Assembly (NCBI GenBank): GCA_963377175.1
Contig: CAUJNA010002868.1
Location: forward strand, 334,478-398,477
DNA length: 64,000 bases
Reading direction: 5' to 3'
Source of the DNA: Effrenium voratum
Taxonomy: Eukaryota; Sar; Dinophyceae; Suessiales; Symbiodiniaceae
Made by a program: the position numbers and the translations under genes. Shown here piece after piece: positions 46,051-55,614 of the stretch (its first letter is position 1; each line of letters begins with the position of its first letter). Below the pieces are notes generated by a model. The model was given only the letters and a program-made list of their open reading frames with translations. It searched no databases and was not told the DNA's origin.

Positions 46051-49000
46051 CGTTACGTTCCGATATCTATCTGGTTCACCGTGTGTCAATTCATGGCAGT
46101 TTGAACACGTTATCGTTTCTTCTCGATTTTACTTTCAAAGGAGAACTGTTGTTTTCCTTGCTTTTTCGCGGCTTTGTCTTCCATGTGCGGCTTGAAATGG
46201 TTTGGCAGCTCTGGCTAGCTGAACATCGCAACTGCTCAATACAAAAGCTGTGCACAAAGCAAACTTTGGCGGCTCCAGCTTGAGAATCGCAACCTCAAGT
46301 ATTCAATGCAAATGCAGTACAGGAAGTACGCTTTAGCAGCTCCAGCTCGAGAAATGTTAGCAACTGTTCGGCCATTTGTTGGGCCCAACCAGCCCTGAAT
46401 GGCCATCAACTCTGACCAGGTCTCAGCACCGGGCGATTGCTTGGGCAAGAGGATCGGCTTGTGCCTCTTCAAAGTGCCAAGTCCTGAAGACACAATCAAA
46501 TCCCATGGTTGTCCAGGGCCCAAAGACAAGGACCCCCCCCCAAAAAAAAAAAAGAACCCCTATTGGCCACTACTAGGCCTTAGGAGTCGCTCTTAGCCTG
46601 TATTGGGATTGGGGGGCCCTGTCCCTTGACAACCATAGGATCAGAATCTGGTATCCAAGGGTCCCAAAAACCACATCTCGCCAAGTTCGGCTGTGATTGT
46701 AGCCCTGTGATTGAACAAGATCGGACTGGAAGACGTGTCAAGAACCACATATATGGACCACGAAGCAGCATTGGGCCAACCCCTACAAAAAAACTGTCAA
46801 GCCATCACTGTGGTGGTTGTATCGTTTTTTGGAGGGTACCCTTTTGGGGGCTGGCTTAACGGGAAACCACCAGGGTTCCGATTCCTGTTTTGAGACCAGC
46901 CCTTGTGTTGTGTGCCGAACATCCGTTTGGTTTCCAAGATTGGTCATGACTGAAACGTAGCCAAGGGGCCGGCTGACTCCTCATGGGTGGCAAGTCTAAG
47001 GGCTCAACAGGGGCTGTTGCAGTACCCCCTGGTTTATGGAGTCCACACGCATCACCTGTTTAGGCAAGTAATGCTTGCTTGTGTATAGTGTATATACACG
47101 TATATATATATACACTATATAAACACCATATATATATATTCACATTGCTGTGGATATGCGATGCGTACAGGTACAAACAGCAACCATTCCAGGTGCGGGG
47201 TCTTTGTTGGCTTGTCCGACAATAACCAGGCTCGGGGAGCATAGTGAATTCATGCTTGCTTTGTAACTATGGCTGACTGCTGTGCTTTTGTGCCAGCCTG
47301 GTGTGGCCTGATATTGCATCTAAAAGTGCACACTAATTATCAGGAATGCCACAATGCCTGTTGCGCGGATTTCACGACTAACCGGAGAGCACCGCACCCG
47401 AAGCGGGAAAACACGCCCTCCTTTCGCCTGCTGTTGGTGTCCATGTCAAATCCACCAACAAATAGTCCCTCACCTTGTGACACTTCCCAACAGCAAAGGA
47501 GTCACATCGGCTCCCCTCCGGTACAGCCTGGTCTTTAGCCCCACAACCCCCCAACCCCCCAGGGCGCCCAGCGAGTGAAGCCAGTGGGCGTGCTGTGGGT
47601 CAGTAGCTTGTTGATTTGCGGATGCAGGAGGAAGAAGAAGGGGAACATGCCCAGACCTTGGACTGGGTAGATCATATGCCTGGCCCATGCAAAGCCCCTT
47701 CAGCGGCGGTGGCAATGAGAGAGTTCCAAAGGGGGGGCACGTTTGAAAAAATCGGGTCTCCACGGCTCAGAATGATAAAAAAAGAAGAAAAAACACGGTG
47801 GATTGACACAAAACACAGCCAGCTTTGGGCCGGGGGAAACGCCGCAAAGTGGAAACCTGGAATTGGATGAACATACCAAGGTACCCGATTCCTGGAATTG
47901 GAACAGCCAGTAAAGCGGATGAACAACATCCTTTGGAAACCTCTGGTGTTCAAAGCCGTGCCACAGCAAAGAGATCACGAGAAGGCGGCCCACATTGGCC
48001 ATGATTGCCTGAATGGTCCCTAGCCAGTAGTCGTTCCTGGCATATGACACTGCTGCTTTGGCTCCATCAGCGTGTGGAAACACAATCCGGGCCGAGAGAT
48101 GTTTGATCACAGAATCTCTGGCCTAAACCGCAAAAGGGTTCAATATGTTCGCTTTGGGGGTGGAAAAAGACGATCAATCCCACATTTGCTCTCCTGCAGA
48201 TTCACGATACACACCAAAAAAAAACATTTGGTAGGAATCTCCTGTTGGGGTATCGTTTCCATATATGATTTCTCATTTGCTCCACGAGGTTTCATCCATC
48301 CCAAGTGGTGCAGGATTGTCTCCATCCGTAGTATTGATAGTCTACTGTTCATTTGGGGAGGATATGCTGGGACCGCCCCATTTCACAAGCAGGCCCACCC
48401 AAGTTTCCTATGTCCTCTTGGGGAAGCCCGGAATGTTGTCCGGGGCTCAAATTAAACATACCAACCGCATGGTTTGTCCATCCACTGTACAGTTTTGTCA
48501 CCTACAGTATGTGGCCCCCCACTGGTGGAAATTTGGACTTTGGCCACACTACTTGTCCGCAAACTAGCAGTGGACTACCACTAGTTTTGTCCATCGGCAG
48601 CTCCTGTGTGTGTGTGTGTCTCAACATGAGAATCGGTCCCCTAAAACATCCTAAAACAATAACGGTGTCCCGTTGTTTTCCCAACAAGTAAGTCATCTGG
48701 ATTCCAAGCAGGCCAACTGACCAAATGGATGAAACACATAGTCCAATACCAGTTTTCCGCTGACCAACCATGTGGATAAACTCCCATCCCCTGTTTTGTA
48801 AGTGACTTGAGACTATGTTGACAAGGCTGCACTGAGCATGTCCTCTTTTTTTTTTGAGGGCACCAATCTTAGGGGTTGGTTTAAAGATTCCTATTTTGAG
48901 ACAGACTCCACTATCTATTGGTGCGGGTACCCCCTTTTGTTGTGGCGTTGTCTCGGAAAACAGAAGAATCACCCATAACCATTTTTGGGCGGGGTCCAAG

Positions 49001-49160
49001 TCCCCAAAACAGCCCCACACGCCTCATATGCGGGTTGATCAATATTCCCGGCCCCCAAATGACCATGGGCAACTCTTCTTATTTAGTGGTTGACAAACTG
49101 TGTCACATTCCTTCAAAGGTTTCCCCCAGTGGTCATCCCATGGAAAGCAGCTTTTGATAC

Positions 49161-49262
49161 ACCTCCCACCGACTAACATGGAAGTTCACAGACCCCTGTA
49201 GAAAGACTACTTTCCCCTTAGAAATGGGGTTTGTGCACTTCCATGCTGGTTGGTGGGAGGGT
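49161..49262 (+). mobile_element. MITE-like element, family F, copy 2
   Basis: About 102 bp bounded by ACCTCCCACCGACTAACATG and the inverted CATGCTGGTTGGTGGGAGGGT. It shares the interior GTAGAAAGACTACTTTCCxC-like sequence, reversed, with 40955-41059. Confidence 0.8.
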
Positions 49263-49281
49263 AAACCTCCCTGTCTCGCGT

Positions 49282-49314
49282 GTCGAGTCGTCGAGTCGTC
49301 GAGTCGTCGAGCGA
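49282..49314. repeat. (GTCGAGTC)n tandem repeat
   Basis: Four units of GTCGAGTC immediately beside the candidate exon at 49326-49378. Confidence 0.9.
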
Positions 49315-49325
49315 CTGGAGTGCGG

Positions 49326-49378
49326 CTCGAGAGGCCAAAGATGGTCCGCGCCCAGAAGAAGTTCTCCGCCAGGCGCCA
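49326..49378 (-). CDS. Possible first-seen exon of the scattered minus-strand gene
   Basis: On the minus strand GTGTTGCAG opens TGG CGC CTG GCG GAG, giving WRLAENFFWARTIFGLS in a C/G-ended codon style. The donor is unclear. It lies between a family-F element and an 11-bp tandem repeat and is the rightmost minus-strand coding candidate. Confidence 0.35.
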
Positions 49379-49408
49379 CTGCAACACCTCCGACCGCCCC
49401 GCGCCTCG

Positions 49409-49488
49409 GCTCGCTCGGGGCTCGCTCGGGGCTCGCTCGGGGCTCGCTCGGGGCTCGCTCGGGTCTCGCTCGGGTCTCGCTCGGGGGG
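49409..49488. repeat. 11-bp tandem repeat GCTCGCTCGGG
   Basis: Seven near-identical 11-bp units, the last ones with T for G (TCTCGCTCGGG). Open frames in all three phases here are repeat artefacts. Confidence 0.95.
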
Positions 49489-50366
49489 GGTTGGGAGCGC
49501 ACAACCGAGGCGATCAAAAAACCATCCCGGGGCCACCGGGGATTGGAACCCATCCTCTCAATTCATCCGAAGTTCAAAGTATCATCCATCCCAACTATTC
49601 TTAAATATTTGGTCCATACCCTAGGATCCCTAAGACCTTGTATATGGAGGTTTTCGACAAAAGACCTGCCCCAGGGGGGGGTCCCATCAAGAACCTATAT
49701 ATTAGGGTCTTAGGATTGGGGGGGGAGGTCGGTCCAAAAATCAGAAAAACCTGTATATAAAGGCTTTTGGGACAAGGGCTCTGTGTTGGCTTGGTTTGAG
49801 TACTAGCTGCGTGCTTGCCCTCAGGCTCAGCATGGTTGGCAGCATGTTGGGGGCAATTATTGCAAAAAGGAAGCAAGTTGCCGGGACTTTTCGTGCCTTT
49901 TGTTGAGCCCGGCTGGAACAACATCTAGATTATATGATCTAGACATCCCTTTTTCTCACACAGCTAGCTGTACATGTGCACGGCGTGCAATGAAACGCGC
50001 CTTAGCGGCTGGTGCTCGATGGCACGCTGATCGAAAGCGACAACATGTACGAGATGCAGGCTGGAAACCACTTTTTTTTTGGGCAGTGCAAATTTGATCT
50101 TGATCAGAATCAGCGTGCGCAGCAAGCATGAGACGCGCGCTGACGCTAGCCATTTTCCATCACACAGGCCGTAGCAACCTCGGGGTTTCTCGGCAGTGGC
50201 CATGTGCAGTGCAGGGCCTTCTGGCAAATCCGATTCTTGTCAACGACGATATTTCTTGCGTGCTGCAACCCTGCTCGTTCTTTGTTTGCAAGTGCGCCCT
50301 TAGCCTCGCGCTGAACAATCTAGTGTGTTCAGCGCGAGCGTTACGGGGTACCCAGCCAAGCTTAAG
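49489..50366. other. Switch region between minus-strand and plus-strand coding
   Basis: No gene seen. A short internal duplication with TATATGGAGGTTTT/TATATTAGGG-like units lies at 49625-49770. Left of here all supported coding is minus strand; right of here it is plus strand, and the left-hand repeat families disappear. Confidence 0.45.
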
Positions 50367-50450
50367 GATGTGGAAGAAATGACGGAGTTCCTCGAGATTA
50401 CCTTTGGCACTGTCCTGCAAACAGATTGGGCAGCTGTTCGTTCCGACAAG
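50367..50450 (+). CDS. Candidate exon, plus-strand block
   Basis: CTTAAG|GAT opens 28 in-frame codons ending GAC AAG before a GTGCTG donor, phase 0 at both ends. The peptide is DVEEMTEFLEITFGTVLQ plus TDWAAVRSDK. It is the first exon-like segment of the right-hand block; no start codon for it was found. Family not identified. Confidence 0.45.
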
Positions 50451-50559
50451 GTGCTGTGTACTGCGGGGGGGGGGGTGGATCTTAATTTACTCATTTGCCA
50501 CACAAATTGAGGCGGGCATGCACTTGTGAAGAAGGGCTCAACATATCCCGGGGTGGAGG

Positions 50560-50697
50560 GTGGGGGCGTGCTTCAAAACGGGCTCTTCTGTCACCGCCAT
50601 CCAGGAGAAGAACAACAAATCCCTCGTCCCCCTCGCCGATGAGAGCTTGGCCGGTGGCCATGTGTACCAAAAAGATGTGGCCTGTGCAGCACTACAA
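50560..50697 (+). CDS. Candidate exon, plus-strand block
   Basis: An open frame with GSSVTAIQEKNNKSLVPLAD, then ESLAGGHVYQKDVACAALQ, ends at the excellent donor GTGAGT. The acceptor side is unresolved; coding probably begins somewhere between 50520 and 50580. Function unknown. Confidence 0.4.
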
Positions 50698-50889
50698 GTG
50701 AGTCAAAGTCAATATGGTATTGCCTGCATCTCACGAACTCAAGGCCTGTTTAGGCTTGCTGTTGCTGAGGTGGAAAGAAATTTCCTTTTGATCCTGAACA
50801 CCTTGACCAAATTTGGCATGAACATCCCGCATGCTCGGACTTTTACCGCCTCTTGTAATTATAAGAAACCACATTGGCTTGGTGTGCAG

Positions 50890-50995
50890 GGCGTTGCGTT
50901 GCGCTAATAAGGAAGGGTTCAAGCGCCTGGATCAAGTGCACGGGATTTGGGGAGAGATGGCCAAGCTCAAGGGACGGAAGCGGAAGATCAATGAA
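50890..50995 (+). CDS. Candidate exon, plus-strand block
   Basis: GGTGTGCAG|G opens a frame reading ALRCANKEGFKRLDQVHG, then IWGEMAKLKGRKRKINE, basic and helix-like. The donor and the phase relative to the preceding exon are unresolved. Confidence 0.35.
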
Positions 50996-51041
50996 TCTTA
51001 TCAAACATTACTCAGATTTCGATTGCGAACTATCTTTGTAG

Positions 51042-51209
51042 CATCCGGAAGTTGAGGACTGGGCCGCTATGCAAGGTGGCAGGCTCCGAGCCCTTGTCAC
51101 CTACTGCATTCGAATGACAAGAAGATCACAAGGGGCGAAGTCTGAAAAAGTTCAGGCAATGAAACACTTGATTCTTGAATTGATGGGATCAGGGGAAGCG
51201 CCTCAGCTA
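51042..51209 (+). CDS. Candidate exon, plus-strand block
   Basis: TATCTTTGTAG|CAT opens 56 codons (HPEVEDWAAMQGGRLRALVT, then YCIRMTRRSQ and SEKVQAMKHLILELMG) ending before a GC donor. It is phase 0 and joins the next exon (51280) in frame across a 70-nt GC-AG intron. HPEVEDW-type starts are familiar to me from high-copy dinoflagellate families, but I cannot assign a function. Confidence 0.5.
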
Positions 51210-51279
51210 GCAGGCAAGCTGCAAAATTGTTTGTCATCGTTCTGGAATTAATTTTTGGGTCGGCTGTCGCCTCCGCAAG

Positions 51280-51447
51280 GTGCCTATCGATGATGAGCAA
51301 ACTCCCGTGCCCGCGGCTGATGAGGAGTCAGAGGGGGAGACCGTGGATGTGAACACGATGTCCAATTCATCTAGCCTTCGCGATTTGGGGGAACCACGGA
51401 TGCAAACACAAATGCTTTTGGCGCCCCCTCCACATGGGTGGCTTTGA
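51280..51447 (+). CDS. Candidate acidic exon, plus-strand block
   Basis: CCGCAAG|GTG opens VPIDDEQTPVPAADEESEGE, then a Met/Leu/Pro-rich end (MQTQMLLAPPPHG). It closes at TGA unless a GT donor at about 51441 is used. Acidic linker-like composition. Confidence 0.42.
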   Translation: MPIDDEQTPVPAADEESEGETVDVNTMSNSSSLRDLGEPRMQTQMLLAPPPHGWL

Positions 51448-51489
51448 TTTTCACATGCCTGGAAACCCCTTCCGGCACCATTCGCTAGG

Positions 51490-51645
51490 AAAAAAATGCC
51501 GAAGCCCTTTTACACGGCGTTTTCACAAGCGCCGGCAAATAGTAGCCGGATTCAAAACAGCCAGTTTTTGGCCAAGCGGGGGGTTATTGATTTATCCATC
51601 GATCCTGACCCTCAGCATGTCCTTCGCCGTTTGGGCACCCGGCAA
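51490..51645 (+). CDS. Possible exon, plus-strand block
   Basis: TTCGCTAG|G opens KKMPKPFYTAFSQAPANSSR, then VIDLSIDPDPQHVLRRLGTR. After about 51645 an alternative frame (EVDEAHPGAPAESTDD, His-rich) also stays open, so a splice may lie there. Edges are uncertain. Confidence 0.3.
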
Positions 51646-52185
51646 AGGAAGTGGATGAAGCCCATCCTGGAGCTCCTGCGGAATCAACCGACGATCATAC
51701 GCATGATCATCATCATGAGGACATGTACATGTATATGACGTTGAAGCTAGTTACACCTATACAAACTGTTTGCTCGATCAATCGCTAGCGCTATTGCGGA
51801 ATCACGTTTGCAGGATGTATCCGCGGCCGTGGCAGCCATCGGCCTGAAGGTCAGTGATCCAAATCTAGCTGAAGAGGAGGACTGCGCAACCCGAAAAAAG
51901 GGATTGTCGCACTGTAACAAGGTTATTCTATACTTGCGGTTTGTTTGCGCAAGGATTCGGCCGCCGATGAAAATGATGGTGAGATTGGAACCTTTCAGGA
52001 CTGCGTGGGGTTGCAAGAGTTGCCAACCAAGTGCTAGACCGCCCTTCCAGTTTGAGGCGCCCTTTTTGTCTGTGTTTGGACCCAAAATCGTTAAACAAAG
52101 GGCGCCGGATTTGGACTTCCCGTGGGATTATGCGCTAGCGTATAACCACAAATCTGTACGCGCAGAACCGGTTCACATATGCCAG

Positions 52186-53102
52186 GACGAGCGCTCCCTG
52201 ATCCCCCTCGGCAGCATCAAGCCACCGAGCAAGGACGAGGAGACACCGGCTCAGCGCAACCTTTCTGCCGCGTTTGAGGAGGTGAAGGAGGATTTGTTTG
52301 GGGAGCAAGCCAAAATTAGGGCGCTTGAGAGGGCCAAGTTGAAGGAGAAGTGCAAGGGGCGCGGCCGGGGACGGGGCAGAGGTCGCGGGAAACAACACCA
52401 GCAGGAAGCACCAACGGCGGCGCAGCCAGAACAGCCCTGCGAAGCTATGCCAGAAATCGCAAAAAAAAAGAAACAGCGGCCAAGCAAGGCCCAAGCAGCA
52501 GCAGACAGGCACACCAGGGCAACGAAGCTGAAGCAGCGCAGCCAAGCCAGGGCAACGGCGCTGTGACAAAGAAGGCAAAGCGCGCGAGGCTTGAAGCATC
52601 GCCAGCAGAACCACCTGCGCGCGCAGTGAAGAAGCCTAGGGCCGCGCGTGCAAAGGCAAAGGCGGAAGCAACCAATTCCCACAATGACGCGCTGCTCGCC
52701 ACCCCACCGCCCAAGCCCAGTGTGAGCGCTGGAGTGGACACACCGACGCCTGTGACGCATCCAGATGCAAAGGCCTGGGTACAACACTCAATATCGCTTT
52801 GTGTGCAGCGCGTAAGTATATAGGAACCCGAACTGGACAACTCGGACTCGGAGAAGAACAAAGCGGCTGCTGCTGCGCGTGTGGCTGCCGCGCGTGCTGC
52901 GCAGGTGCGGGCGTCTAATAAAATTAATTTGTTGTGATGCGTATGGTGAACGGCACGCACGCAGACGCGCGAGTATGCAGTCAACTTTGCTTAGGACGAT
53001 CTTCGTCAGGCGGCCGGAGAGCTTACCGGGGCGATACTTCTCGGATTGCACATGCCAGTGCCTGCAAATAACACCTTGAAGCAGTGGCTTGCCTGCAATT
53101 AG
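52186..53102 (+). CDS. Basic RG-rich nuclear-type protein, three exons, A9 frameshift
   Basis: Exon 1 follows ATGCCAG and starts DERSLIPLGSIKPPSKDEE. It has a charged helix, then an (RG)6 run near 52360 and a Lys/Ala/Gln-rich tail. At 52461-52469 nine adenines coincide with a change of frame: upstream frame and downstream frame (KKAKRARLEASPAEPP ... TPTPVTHPDAK) are both coding-like, so this is a frameshift mutation, a base-call error or an unseen splice. Exon 1 ends at about 52772 with a GC donor; exon 2 is 52824-52904 (EPELDNSDSEKNK plus an Ala/Arg run), and exon 3 52995-53102 (DDLRQAAGELTGAILLGLHM, ending ACN-stop). Introns are about 51 and 90 nt. The basic low-complexity sequence suggests nucleic-acid binding in the nucleus. 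Coding may continue past a further intron. Part of the right-hand block. Confidence 0.5.
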
Positions 53103-53212
53103 CTATAGCTAAGAGATCGCTATACACGATGATACACTTGTGGCGTTTCAGCGGAACTAGCATGCAAACTACCGCTTGCTGAGCATGATTACACACGCGA
53201 GTCCGCATTGTC

Positions 53213-53413
53213 ATGATCATCATGTTCTTGATGAGGTCATACACAGTTCGACCAGACCAGGGACTGGATGCAAATAATTGCAGCATTGGCATCATCCTGA
53301 AGACTCGCTCTTTCTACGTGTACAAGACCCAAGAAAACGATTTCACGAACCTAGTGATGCAATACTTTGACATCGGTGTGTTTTGGCATGATTGGTTGCA
53401 CTGTGATCCATGA
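53213..53413 (+). CDS. Possible exon
   Basis: Open frame with SIGIILKTRSFYVYKTQEND, probably starting after AATTGCAG at about 53282 and ending at or before TGA 53411-53413. Compact and protein-like, but unassigned. Confidence 0.3.
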   Translation: MIIMFLMRSYTVRPDQGLDANNCSIGIILKTRSFYVYKTQENDFTNLVMQYFDIGVFWHDWLHCDP

Positions 53414-53472
53414 CTAGCACGAACTCAGGAACCTTACAAGCATTTATATCGCGTGCTATTGCCTGCGTTCAG

Positions 53473-53560
53473 GTGAACAAGAAGGGCGGCTCCAGTGTCA
53501 ATTGGCGTCACAGAGGCTCTGCGCAGGCGCAACTTGGCAAGCAGGCGACCGCTGTGTGCG
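53473..53560 (+). CDS. Candidate small exon
   Basis: TGCGTTCAG|GTG opens VNKKGGSSVNWRHRGSAQAQ, then LGKQATAVC. NKKGGSSVNWR resembles Gly-Gly-x-x-x-W motifs I associate with dinoflagellate repeat families. The donor is likely a GC at about 53542 or a GT nearby. Confidence 0.4.
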
Positions 53561-53604
53561 TGGTTTGAGTGATGGAAATGCGGCATTTGCCAGTAAGGTT
53601 TCAG

Positions 53605-53709
53605 ATTTCGCGGTATCTTGCTAATTGGGTTCAGCCTGCAAATGCACCGACGAATTTGGATGAGTTTAGGAAGCACGCTCGAAGCCTGTTCCCACCGCCG
53701 CGAGTTTAG
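53605..53709 (+). CDS. Candidate small exon
   Basis: GGTTTCAG|ATT opens ISRYLANWVQPANAPTNLDE, then FRKHARSLFPPPRV, ending at TAG or at a GTTTAG donor just before it. Unassigned. Confidence 0.38.
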   Translation: MSRYLANWVQPANAPTNLDEFRKHARSLFPPPRV

Positions 53710-54482
53710 GCATATTTAGGTTCAGCGCAAAGTGCTTCAATCCGGATTTGATCGAGCCGCAACAACTTGTTGCGCGTGGCTCGCGTTTTGTAGCAGCTCG
53801 GCATGGCGCATGGCCTTTTAAACAGTCCTGTTGTTTCACAATCGCATCAAATGACCTTTTTGTTTTTGAATATTTAATAGCAGCGCCGGTGAATTTTGGT
53901 TCAGCCTTGCAGCCAGTCGAGTTGTTTATTATCTCACACTGACTCAGTGTATTCTATGGGGTCTGCAGCCAGTTGCCGCACAACTGGAAGGGGGCAAACA
54001 CGCATCTACGAGTTTTCCTCGCAATTGCCACACACCTTGCGCTCGCCTTGCAATTTCAATCGCAGCTTTCTGCACGGCAGCGCGAGCCACTGGATCGTGA
54101 AGTTCGATTTGAGTCACACATTACGAGCCACGAGCCATGCCGATGAGACGTGTGGTCGGCCCGCTGCAGCTTAGCCATACGGCTTTGCAATTGCTACTGC
54201 TGATGAAGGTGCCTATCGTTGTGTTTCTTAGCTGATTAGTGAGTTGCACGCACGCTTGTCCGGACCCTAAAGACTATTGACCAGGTTGCAGGCTTGTCAC
54301 TATGTGGCTTCCTTGGCGCCCAACTCCAAGCGGGACTGACTTTCAGATCATGTTGTGCGAAGAAGCAAAGCGCTGACGTTTAAATTTGAGCACGTGCGTT
54401 ATGTGTCTGGGTTCTTCGAAGCATGTGACGGACTTGGTTCCGTGTTCTATGTTCTGAATCTGGTTGGTGCTCTGCACGCCAG
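53710..54482. other. Apparently non-coding between plus-strand exons
   Basis: Several short open frames (for example around 53980-54170 and 54355-54480) lack clear splice edges. Some of this may be coding that I cannot resolve. Confidence 0.35.
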
Positions 54483-55395
54483 GATCTGGAAAATCTTGAG
54501 GTGTTTGCGGGAATTGGATCGATCTGTGGAATGTTCAGCACCCTGACGCACTTGTGCTGCGATTCAAATATCTTCCTGGCAAGACTTGAAGCTTGCTCAA
54601 AGATTTGTTCTCGATACTGGTTTGGGTCTGAAAATTGGCTAGGCGACAATGGATATGCCTCGTGTCTTGTCCAGCAACTAGAAAAGTATCACGCGCGTTC
54701 ATATAGTTGAAATGCATACTAACCGCGACTTGCGTGCGTGTGTCTGAGGTCGAGATATGACCTGACTGACGACCCCTCTCAATTCAACCTGCTGGAGATC
54801 AGCGGTTTTCTCGCTCTGCTCAAAAAGCTCCTCAGGTTACGGCCAGGGGGGTTAATGTGGGGAGGGAATCCTTGCTGCAACCAAATCTGGATGTCGAGCT
54901 CCGTGCACAAAAGAAGCCAATGGCAACCTTGGGGAGACACCACGCAGAAAAGCAGCTTGCTTGAAAATTAGGACACGCGCGTTTTGCAGTACTTTATTTG
55001 CAAGTTACATTGACGCTTCGAGTTCTGTGCTGGTGCTGTTAGGCGTTCAGCAAGCGAACATCATAAACACCCGCTTCACACTGGCTTTGCTGATTGGTTT
55101 GACCCGCAATGTCTTTACGGATATCGAACAACCTGGCAGCTCGCAGTTGAAACACCTGCCGTACCTACGGTACACTGCCCGTGTGTTAGCAGCTGCATCC
55201 AACGTTCGATGGATGCATCAGACCTTGAAGCTTGTCTTGCAAGTTGGGCTTCGATTCAAACAAGTCCAGGCGTATATGGTGGCATAATAAGTTTGCAGCG
55301 TTGTTGCATGTGTGTTTCTTTGCATCTAAGTTGGATGGGCCTTTGGGGCCACGCCAATCCAAAGGCTAGCTATGTGATGGGGTTTTCGCACCTTG
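54483..55395 (+). CDS. Degenerate cytosine-C5-methyltransferase-like protein (four exons, partial)
   Basis: Exon 1 (from 54483, after GCCAG) reads DLENLEVFAGIGSICGMF, like methyltransferase motif I (F-x-G-x-G). Exon 2 (54749 to about 54962) follows CTGAG|G: SRYDLTDDPSQF, then LRLRPGGLMWGGNPCCNQIW, where GGxPC resembles the catalytic Pro-Cys motif IV, then QPWGD. Exon 3 (55051-55169) reads QANIINTRFTLALLIGLTRN, then VFTDIEQPGSSQL, with IEQP where C5 enzymes have ENV. Exon 4 (55331-55395) reads WMGLWGHANPKASYVMGFSH. I recognise this order of motifs from a very common dinoflagellate family. The segment between motif I and exon 2 seems to be missing or unresolved, so the copy may be broken. Activity is unproven; ENV is not preserved. 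Small introns, one with a possible GA donor. Part of the block 50.3-63.2 kb. Confidence 0.55.
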
Positions 55396-55485
55396 GCTAC
55401 TGCACCAGTTTCGACACTGTGCACATGTGTATACCGTTTTAACTGCAATCAACTAAGTCCCTGGGTGCCATCGCTGAGAACCACA

Positions 55486-55614
55486 ATGACGAAAGCCAAA
55501 CGTGCTTCATTCAAGAAGACATCCAAAGTCTTGGTGCGCAAACAGTTGAAGCGTGATGGTTCCGGACAACATGTGCCCGGGGCTGATTTGTACCAGATAT
55601 ATGATGAAATCAGG
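55486..55614 (+). CDS. Possible small basic exon or ORF
   Basis: ATG-initiated MTKAKRASFKKTSKVLVRKQ, then LKRDGSGQHVPGADLYQIYD, ends at a GTAGAC donor or TAG. Highly basic. Another frame here is also open, so certainty is low. Confidence 0.35.

Larger units (their letters stand above)
46051..49325. other. Repeat-containing stretch, no confident gene
   Basis: It includes a palindromic AT microsatellite at 47085-47145, a (GT)n tract near 48605 and a family-F element (49161-49262). Open frames here lack coding signals. Confidence 0.45.

Noticed and set aside
49207..49713. Multiple overlapping Arg/Ser/Gly-rich frames
   Set aside because: Caused by the 11-bp GCTCGCTCGGG repeat; only the non-repetitive stretch at 49326-49378 is kept as a weak exon.
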